Of a DNA stretch of 64,000 nt, positions 56,791 to 64,000 are shown one piece after another. Position numbers and translations under genes: made by a program. Position 1 is the stretch's first letter. Every line of letters begins with the position of its first letter. This DNA comes from Pseudocercospora fijiensis CIRAD86. Its lineage: Eukaryota > Ascomycota > Dothideomycetes > Mycosphaerellales > Mycosphaerellaceae. The notes below the pieces were generated by a model. The model ran no database searches and was not told where the DNA came from. It saw only the letters and a program-made list of their open reading frames with translations. The DNA is taken from the NCBI RefSeq assembly GCF_000340215.1, contig NW_006921544.1:67782-131781 (forward strand). Direction: 5' to 3'.

Positions 56791-58640
56791 ACTGGCACTC
56801 CAAGTGTTATGGGACAGTGGCATGGTTTGGTCGCCTCGCAACGTGTGTCACGTTGCCGACAGGCGTGTCATTAAAGGACTCGACGGCGCGCGCGTTGGAA
56901 GAATGAACATAGGTAAATGATAGTTTTGCAGGTATTCAGTGTCTATGAAAGAAAATTCAGTGCATCCACAGTCCACTATGCATTCAGATTGAGACAGCTC
57001 TATCGAGGAAGGAGATAGAGTACAGGGAAGCACTACATTCTCTTCGTCTAACACAAGCTTGATGTCCTTCAAGGCCGCTGAACTGATACGGAAAAGCGAT
57101 GAAGTATACTCGTCCGTGTGTTCATGTCATCAACGATGATGCCGTGCTTGATTGCGCCGTACGGGCGTGTGCGAGTTGGCCGTAGCTAGAAGATTCTGGC
57201 GGATGGAATTCTTTCGATTGAATGCAGGAACTGGACACTGAAGTAGCTCGGAGAGATCCCCTTGAGCGCGACTTTGCTCAAGGTTGCTCCGTTTTCCGGC
57301 AGCGCTCCGGACACGAGTGCAACTCCACCGTCAGATGAAGCAATTGCTGGAAGGCGTGCGCGATTGGCCTTGCCAGCTTCTTTGGCCTTGACGCAAGGGC
57401 ATTCCCTCTTGTCGTTGGCGCCGGCACAGTCTGACTAGTCCTGTTGCACAAGATACACCTGCCTGCGAGCTTGCGGGCTTCCTCCTCTTCCTAACGCTTC
57501 GAGGTAGTCAATGGCGCAGATGCCGATTGGAAATGGCCGGTGGTGGGGTCACGGCCGCCGCAATTCCGGAGTCGCGTTGACCGAAGCGGGTGTTTTTGCT
57601 GTTCGCGGCGCGGCAGCAGGTGCTCTAGAAGAAGTGCCGTTTCGCGTCGCGTTGATGTACGTGTCGAAGATAAAGCGGCCGACTGTTTGTGCTCCGCGAT
57701 GCGATGGTATATGGAGGCCTCCTCGTTGGCAAAGGCATCACTGATAAGTTCATCGTAGGTCAAGTCCTCAGCCTTCTTACCAACGGGCCAGCGTAATATA
57801 GCATCCTTGAGCTCGATGTTGACACGCTCGGTGGGCGCGACGGTCAGCGCGTTATCCGTGGATTCCAGATCTCCACGATACGGCTGAACTCCGCAAAGCA
57901 TCTGCCGTACGTGTCGACTTTCGAAGCTCCATCTCCGCAGGGTTGTCGCGATTCTTCTCGCCCAAGGCGCGGCGAATAGCCTTGTGGAACTTGGGCATGG
58001 TGCTAATCGATTCTGTATGCGTGATCTCGCCGCTCTTGATGAACAGTTGAAGGTCTTCTGGGCTGTAATTTCGAGGCAGCTAGTAGCGTATCCCAAGCGG
58101 CCATTCTGAGCAGGGTAGCGATCCGCATAGCGCACAAGCGTCTTCACCACCTGAGGTCCTTGATGAAAGACTCAACTTTCTCATAGATCTATCCCGCTTC
58201 GAGACTTCCACCTTTTCAGACTTTTCATGAGACGAGGAACGGCGGCGAGGGCGGCTGCGGCGATGGGATCGAGTACGAGAGACACTCCCGCCGGAGTTGG
58301 TGGCATGCAGAGATTGCTGAGCATCGAGCACTGTTCACGGATGTCGAGGTTCTCGCTTTGTGCTGACAGCAACACCAGCTCCTGACACCGTCACAATCAT
58401 TGGGAGTCGCTGCGGCGAACCGGAGGGTGTTGGTCGTATCATTCGCGGTGCGGAGGTCGTCAGAGGTGCGTTCGGCATTGCCAGTGGAGATGAAGAAGAG
58501 GTTTGGGGTGTCTGGGATACGATGGGTGAGTTCTCGCTGCTGCAAAAGGTCGGCGTGAGGGCGGGTGTCTCCACCAAAGCCGCGGATATGAGGCGAAAGC
58601 TTCCTTCGCTCACACTTTGTTGGCACACGGAGCCGCCCAG
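56790..58640 (-). pseudogene. Decayed gypsy Gag-protease relic, not RIP-damaged
   Basis: Minus-strand pieces in shifting frames. The clearest is at 56848-57072: CIVDCGCTEFSFIDTEYLQN, the shape of a retroviral-type aspartic protease site (D.G.T.FSFID), followed after a one-base frame change by RAVESFNDTPVGNVTHVAR, as in fungal gypsy proteases. Upstream (57250-57420) a CAGANDKRECPCVKAKEAGK segment may be the old Gag zinc region. The frame at 57491-58150 and the serine/proline-rich start near 58628 could be Gag. Decay here is by indels and ordinary mutation, with CA/TG retained, unlike elements A-D. The part beyond the protease is less certain. Confidence 0.5.
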
Positions 58641-59100
58641 CTTTCCCGGCTACTTTCACTCACAGGACCAATGCCAGCTTGCTTTCCGCCTACCCTCTCA
58701 AACTTGTGAGTGACAGGTTTCAGGATGCACGAACTGCCACACGCATGGCGGTTTCCTGGCTCTGGTAAGCTACAGGATCGATGCAAACATGCTTCATGCC
58801 TACCCTCTCAAACCTGTGAATTACAGCTTTCAGCATGCAGGAACTTCCACAGGTACGGCGATTTCCCAGCTCTGTTGACGTTCAGGTTCGATGCTGGGCT
58901 GCTTCACGCCTACCCTCTCGAACCTGTGAATTACAGATTTCAGCATGCAGGAACTTCCACAGGCACAGCGATTTCCTAGCGATGTTGACTTTCCGCTTCG
59001 ATGCTGGGCTGCTTCACGCCTACCCTCCCAAACCTGTAAATCACAGCTTTCAGCGGGCAAGGACTGCCACAGGCACAGTAGGTTCCCGCCTATGTTGACT
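58640..59100. repeat. 110-bp tandem repeat, four copies
   Basis: The string AACCTGTGAATTACAG recurs at 58701, 58811, 58921 and 59031, an exact 110-bp period, with 10-20 percent divergence between units. Several short frames across it on both strands are produced by the repeat and shift frame between units, so it is treated as non-coding. It lies about 190 bp upstream of the gene at 59291. Confidence 0.92.
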
Positions 59101-59146
59101 GACAAGTCGCAATCTGTGACAAGAGACTCCGTGCCCGAAGCCATCG

Positions 59147-59215
59147 ACAGCAGCACCAGCACCAGCACCAGCACCAGCACCAGCACCAGCACCAGCCCCA
59201 GCACAAGCACCCGCG
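59147..59215. repeat. (CAGCAC)n microsatellite
   Basis: About nine ACCAGC units followed by CATCACCACCACCACC, just upstream of the start codon at 59291; probably in the promoter or 5' UTR. Confidence 0.85.
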
Positions 59216-59290
59216 CCATCACCACCACCACCACCACGAGATTACGAGAAAGAAGAAATCAAGAGCCTCGCCTCGCCTCGCCCCGCCACC

Positions 59291-60628
59291 ATGTCTGCCT
59301 CTGCCTCTGCCTCCGCCTCTGCCTCCGCCGCATCCTCCTCTCGCCCGGCCGGCCCCCTCCCGCCTGTCCTGGAAGAGGACATGTTTTTTGCCCGGCTTTC
59401 AGCCACCATGAACGAGTGTCGCGACGACGAAGCTCGCATCGCCGTTTTGGAACGGCATATTTCCTCGGTTGTGCGCCCGTTGATGTAAGAGAGTGACAGC
59501 CGAAGAATGATTTCGATTGCATTGAAAGACGCTTGCTTACCTGGATCGCTGTACAGGGCCGCAGATTTAAACCTGCATGCCTATGCCAGGTACTACCAAG
59601 CTCGTTTCCCGGCGCGTTACGAGCATTTTTACAATCGTTTTGCATGGAACACGGAGCTTCGTGCTCAGTTGGATATGGTCTCGGGCCAGCTGGTGAAGCA
59701 GCAGGAGAAGGTTCCATTTCTATGCATCTGCATCACCGTCTGAGACATGCTTGTTAACATGGACATGTAGGTCGAAGCCATTAGAGAGAACTGGCCTGGT
59801 TGGGACTGGAAGCTTTCCGGTCATCAGCATGACTGGACTCCGGAGTTTTTCGGCACCAGGATGCTGGACGGTCTGCGATGGATTGCTCGTCGGACTGACG
59901 ACTATGCCGGAGTAATGACCCGGCTAATCGAGATTGGTCGCGCGAGAGTTCGGGACCGCACAAATGCTTTTGGGCAGTCGAAAGATGCCCGCCTCCAGCC
60001 GGCCGATGTGAAAGTCCTTGTGGAGGAGATGAAGCAGCTGGAGGCTGCTGAAGCCACTCCTCCTCCTCCTCCTCCTCCTCCTCCTCAGAACCGCCGCCGC
60101 CGCCACCCCAAGATCCTGACTGCCGCCAAGGAGGCATACCTGGCGCTGCATCAAAATGATCAGCCCAGATCTGAGGGCTCGATCGAGCAGGGCCGCGCCA
60201 GCGACGATGCCGGCTTGCTGGAAGAGACTCTGGGCGCTGTCTCTCCTCGCCCCTCGCCCCTCCCCTCCTCGCAGCCTCTCCCTGGATCTTCGACTTTCCG
60301 CTCCTCCTTGCGCCGCTCCTCTCCGACTCCCCGCTCTTTTCTGCCCTCCTCTCCGCCTCTCCCTCCCGCCTCCTCTCTCCGCGGGTCAAGCCCTGGCCGG
60401 CGTAGGCCTCGCCAGCCCAATGGCCCGCCTCATCTCCGCCGTCTTGGGCGCAGTTTTCTGCGTCAACTCCGACGCCAAGCGGAGCTCGAGGATGCCGCCA
60501 TCCTGGCCGAGCGCGACATTTTGGCACTTGGCGAGCTTATGCGGCAGCGGCGGAATACGGCAGCCGCCATCAACCACCACCAGCAGCTCATCAATGCTCT
60601 GGATGGTCACCTGCGCCATTGGCGTTAG
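59291..60628 (+). CDS. Three-exon gene, hypothetical protein (about 401 aa)
   Basis: Exon 1 59291-59484 starts with a serine/alanine run (MSASASASAS) and LEEDMFFARLSATMNE; the donor is GTAAGA. Exon 2 59557-59710 reads AADLNLHAYARYYQARFPAR and FYNRFAWNTEL. Exon 3 59771-60628 reads VEAIRENWPGWDWKLSG, then WTPEFFGTRMLDGLRWIAR, a run of nine prolines, an RRRRHPK patch, a long serine/proline/arginine-rich disordered part, and a helical end (LEDAAILAERDILALGELM). Joins are in frame; intron 2 (59711-59770) has a weak GTTCCA donor, so that boundary is less sure. Stop TAG at 60626-60628. The WPGWDW and RYYQARFP segments look like a conserved fungal family of unknown role; no enzyme motif is seen. Proposed nuclear location rests only on the basic patch. 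Confidence 0.75.
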
Positions 60629-62600
60629 GTCCTCTCTCTCCCCGTCCCTGAGCAAGACGCAAAACTATGCCGCTCCGCAGAGATAAACTGCGTAAACAAA
60701 GCACCTTTACGACGTGCTTACACTTTGACGAAGTGTAGAGGCTCAGTATCTTGGACTCGACTGTCCTGGAGAAGCTAAGATAAGCACAACCAACCCTGGC
60801 CACACCATTCTTGGAGATCGAACGACGAACCTTTTGCGTTGCAAAACCATTCTCGATAACAATAAAAGCCTGACTTTCCGGCATGAGACACCAGACCCAG
60901 AGCAGCGTTCACAATTTGGAATCACACACAACGACAAGGAGAGATCAGCTCATATGCGTAAGCAATCATGACACCTGGCTGCCAACAATGACCACTTCAG
61001 CTTCTGGAGTGAGAGAGAAGATAATTTGAGCTTCGAGAGAGCGAGAGCGAGTGAGAGACTACACCAAGAGCGTCTAGCATTGCAACAGCAGAAACATCGA
61101 TGCGACAGGATGAGCGTGAATCACTACCGCGCTCGAATGGCAACAAGAGCAGCCTCCAATGCCAGAGAGAGACGCTGAGTCGGAGCGTGTGGCATTCTTC
61201 TTCGGAGACAGGAGTCTGGCGGGAGTCGAGACCAACATTGCCCCAAATGCAAACTTCAATACAGCGAGGAGATGAGCTCAACTGGCAACGATGACAGCCT
61301 CCTATCGTAGATGGTGGAAGACCCTGCAGTGAAGCGTGTAGCATCATAGTCGGGAGACAACATTCTGGCGGGAGAGTTCAGATCAACATTGCGCCGAACT
61401 CCAATCTCGATACTGCGATGAGACGAGCTCAGCTTGCAAGCTCTTGCATGGAGCACACTTGGTCGATACCATCCGTACGAATCCGAATGAGGCACCACCA
61501 CAGAACTGCAGTGTCCTGAACCAAAATACCAGACCAACAGTGTCATCAAGGATTCGAGTCCTGCGACAACGACGGGATCATTGCAGCTTAGAGACTGTTG
61601 GCTGTCAAATCCAAGTTCGCATTCATTTGCCGAACAAAGCTCGCGTGGGAGGGAGGAGTGCGACACTTGCTGGCAGCGGATACAATGCGAAGTACTACTC
61701 GCTTCCGACACTCGTGGCCCATGACAGAAACTCTTCATCCAGCAGGCTTGTGCTTCGGTTCTGACTCTTGTGGCCAACGACAGACACTCTTCGTTTGGCA
61801 TGCTTGTGCTTGGTGGTGATTCAGACTCGGATGTCGGGACTGAAGAGAATGCGGAAGAGGATGGAGATGATGGTGATGGTGCATGGCTCGGTGGCAGCCT
61901 GAAAGCAGGGAGTAGCTGGCAGCTGGCGACAGGACAAACGGCCGGCGACAACGATGGGCATTCATTGATTGGCAGACCTAACGATGTTCAGCAACGCCGG
62001 TTCGCGGATCGAAGCATGATCGGGAATGGCTTTCTTCTTCAAGACCTCCAGCAAAACTTCTCGGTGGCCGTGTGCGAAACAAATCAACTCACTTGATCTC
62101 AGTCGCCGAGAGAGCATGGATTCGTGAGCGGTAGCGAAATGTCCAGTCATGCCCGAATTTCGATTCGCGATGGCATATGCTGCATTTCCACGACAGTCAA
62201 GTCAATATGCTGAATGCAAGCAAGCATACGGCACGAAAGCACCATTGGCGTTTCTCGAAGCTCTCTGAGACTTTACCGACACCAAGGCTCTATGGGAATG
62301 ATGAATGTCATTAATGACGCCGCGGAGATGACACGCGCGAGCTCCCGAATTTCGACGTACCCGCCTTCCCGCCTTCCCTCCACCGCAACCTCAATCCTGC
62401 CGCTTCCGAAGCTGCTCCAAGAGCGCACACTCCACGAACAACACTCATCGATGTTCGTATCCGCAAACGCAATCACCAACCCGACCGACCTTGCATCCCA
62501 AATCACGCGGAATCAATCACAAATCCCAAGTCCGCGCGTCATCGGCAGTCAAGGAATCCACGTCCCGATTTCCACCGCGAGCGAGCGACGACACCAAGCT
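60629..62600. other. Intergenic stretch with repeats, no firm gene
   Basis: Normal composition. It contains a 151-bp imperfect direct repeat (GATGAGCTCA at 61271 and GACGAGCTCA at 61422, with GCGGGAG and ACAACATTC-type strings in both). It also has a shorter duplicated segment near 61690-61800 (TCGTGGCCCATGACAGAAACTC / TTGTGGCCAACGACAGACACTC). Minus-strand open frames across it lack an ATG start or cross repeat units in different frames. Could hold the 3' UTR of the preceding gene, a decayed gene or a non-coding RNA. Confidence 0.5.
61180..61480. repeat. 151-bp imperfect tandem repeat, two copies
   Basis: Matching order of short blocks, including GCGTGTGGCATTC/GCGTGTAGCATCA and CAACATTGC(C/G)CC. 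Not RIP-biased. Confidence 0.6.
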
Positions 62601-62649
62601 TGCTTCGACTACGACTTCGCCTCGGCGAGCCATCCATTATCCAGCAAGC

Positions 62650-63015
62650 ATGTCGAAAGCAAAAACGCCCATCAACAACAACAACAGCAGCAGCGATATT
62701 TTCTGTAACCCGCCCACGCCAACGCCAACGCCAACGCACCTCACAAACCCCACCTCAGCAATAGCACAAGCCCAATCTCTCCAACAAGGCCCCGACCTCA
62801 CAAGCTTCTACTCCCACCTCCTCCGCGCCTACGAAGAACATCGAGATCTCTTACTTTTGATCAAGACCAATACAACCACCACCACTACCACTACACAGGT
62901 AACAACGACGAACATGGTGAGGTTCAAGAGTTTGGTGAAAGAGATGGAGGTTTGTGTGGAGCAGATGCGGGAGGAGGTGGAGGGGGTGTTTGAGAGGGTG
63001 AGGGATTTGGTTTGA
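62650..63015 (+). CDS. Small hypothetical helical protein (121 aa)
   Basis: ATG at 62650, stop TGA at 63013-63015. The N-terminus is asparagine/serine rich (TPINNNNSSSD), then a PTPTPTPT run. From residue about 45 it is helical: GPDLTSFYSHLLRAYEEHRDL, a threonine run, and a heptad-like C-terminus FKSLVKEMEVCVEQMREEVE. Size and helix content resemble small subunits of scaffold complexes, but no family is recognised. An alternative frame at 62214-62708 overlaps it. I prefer this one because the last 50 codons keep a regular heptad pattern and third-base bias. An intron near the threonine run (CAG/GTAACA) cannot be excluded. Confidence 0.55.
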   Translation: MSKAKTPINNNNSSSDIFCNPPTPTPTPTHLTNPTSAIAQAQSLQQGPDLTSFYSHLLRAYEEHRDLLLLIKTNTTTTTTTTQVTTTNMVRFKSLVKEMEVCVEQMREEVEGVFERVRDLV

Positions 63016-63621
63016 CAAGATTTCTCGATAGGGAGAAGGGATGGATGGTCGAGGAAGGGAAGGGAAGGGTAGAGAGGAGGATGTTTGTGCATGAAGAGGG
63101 CGTGAAGGAGTAAATCATAATGAAGAGACTACTTGAATTACATACCATACCAGAAGAATCGCTCTCTCCCTCTCTCTGCCAGAACGAGCATTCTCCGGTT
63201 ACCATCGACCATCCACTCGCTGGTCTTTGCTTCCTTGCCGATTCTAGAACCTTTGCCTCTTTCTTTGTCAATTCGTTACCCCGCTTCCATCTCAAATCGA
63301 GGTATCGAAGCAGTATCAAGATCGACTATTGGCAACAAGTGAACTCGGTACAGATGCCATCCCATCCCATCCCACTCCTTCTCATTTGCAGATAGAAGGA
63401 TCTTATTCTTCAAGTTCGATTCGATTCGATTCGCTACCCTACACTAGGGTCTGCAGACTTCTTCCTTCAGTTCCGAGTAGACTCGGTGTTCCAGCATCCC
63501 ATAAATCCCATCTCCCTCAAAGACAAGTAGTATCTCGGTTACTAAATTCCCCCTCGTGAAGTCTCACACACATTCTCATGTCTCAATCTCCATCCATCTC
63601 CCTATCTCCTCCCCACTCATC
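63016..63621. other. Intergenic region between convergent genes
   Basis: 600 bp of normal composition, with short CCCAT and GATTC runs near 63358-63440. No gene seen. It should contain the 3' ends of the flanking convergent genes. Confidence 0.6.
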
Positions 63622-64000
63622 TTATAAATCCAACCTCTCAATCCCCTCCAACAACCTCACCACCTCCCCGCGGCACTCTCCACTCGCATTGCGATCCTTG
63701 TAAATCGCAATCAAAAACCCCACTGCACTCTCCTTTCTCATCCTCCCACGTCCATTCCCCATCACAATCGGCATTGTCACGAAAACTCCATTCTTCTTAC
63801 CAAAACGCTCTCGTCGCCCAGAACGAGATTCAGAACTCATCAGCCATGCAGTGTTCGGTGTGATAGGTGCTGCCACTGTGTGTGGTGTTGCGGTGGGGAG
63901 TGGACAGATAGCCGAAAGGTCGAGAAAGGATTCGTGCGAGTCGGCGAGGTGGAGGGATTGGAAGTTTGGAGAGTAAGACCAGGTTTTTTCGAGGGGGATG
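63622..64000 (-). CDS. C-terminal part of a gene cut by the window edge
   Basis: Open minus frame from the window end to a TAA at 63622-63624, 125 residues visible: IPLEKTWSYSPNFQSLHLADS, SFLDLSAICPLPT, ITPNTAWLMSSESRSGRRERF, KKNGVFVTMPIVMGNG, ESAVGFLIAIYKDRNASGEC, LLEGIERLDL. The mix of hydrophobic strands and glycines looks like a folded domain. No family is recognised. The start lies beyond 64000. Composition is normal and no RIP stops are present, so it is probably a live gene. Confidence 0.6.
   Translation of the reverse strand, partial: IPLEKTWSYSPNFQSLHLADSHESFLDLSAICPLPTATPHTVAAPITPNTAWLMSSESRSGRRERFGKKNGVFVTMPIVMGNGRGRMRKESAVGFLIAIYKDRNASGECRGEVVRLLEGIERLDL

Noticed and set aside
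58225..59237. Many short frames on both strands across the tandem repeats
   Set aside because: The 110-bp period is not a multiple of three, so each frame is a patchwork of repeat units.
61256..61951. 231-codon minus frame
   Set aside because: Begins with TTG, crosses 151-bp repeat units in changing frames, and shows no domain.
62214..62708. 164-codon plus frame
   Set aside because: Overlaps the frame at 62650-63015, which has better helical periodicity; the Q-run arises from the same CAA/CAG repeat read in another frame.
1..64000. A giant Starship-type element as explanation for the cargo
   Set aside because: No DUF3435-type tyrosine recombinase motif was recognised, while the H3 cargo lies within defined hAT ends.

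Overview
The window looks like a chromosome segment from a filamentous ascomycete, most plausibly a Dothideomycete. Roughly three quarters of it is transposon sequence damaged by repeat-induced point mutation (RIP). In these stretches CpA and TpG are very rare and TpA is in large excess. Old reading frames survive but are cut by TAA/TAG codons sitting where CAA, CAG or TGG once stood; TGA interruptions are rare. Between the repeats lie islands of normal composition with intron-containing or long intact genes.

Layout. 1-6557: minus-strand Ty3/gypsy chromovirus (element A), cut by the window edge and inserted into element D'. 6563-13637: the right three quarters of D', a large hAT-type DNA transposon. 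13638-15880: unidentified RIP-damaged repeat. 15888-20121: undamaged island with two divergent genes, one with a PD-(D/E)XK-like core. 20741-41365: nested repeats, including a 347-bp hAT-derived MITE (22550-22896), a complete 6991-bp chromovirus C (24399-31389), a complete 7182-bp chromovirus B (31607-38788, sister of A), a copia tail and a gypsy fragment. 41366-50751: D, the second copy of the large hAT element, with both termini. 51370-52205: small normal island. 52214-55868: another hAT element (F). 55869-64000: normal host DNA with decayed transposon relics, several tandem repeats and three likely genes.

The most interesting system is the D/D' family. It has hAT termini (TAGACCCC...GGGGTCTA; 8-bp target duplication seen on its MITE) and a hAT transposase relic. 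It also carries extra genes in the same order in both copies: two different histone H3-fold genes (one with a long non-canonical tail, one with two introns), a highly basic protein gene with an intron (visible in D only) and a minus-strand gene near the right end. A short CCGG-centred minisatellite recurs through the element, including inside introns of two cargo genes. I know of no described hAT transposon carrying histone H3 genes.

Nearly all transposon genes here are dead. Coordinates of degraded genes are approximate. Functional statements about them describe the ancestral protein inferred from reading RIP-type stops as glutamine or tryptophan. No database search was possible.
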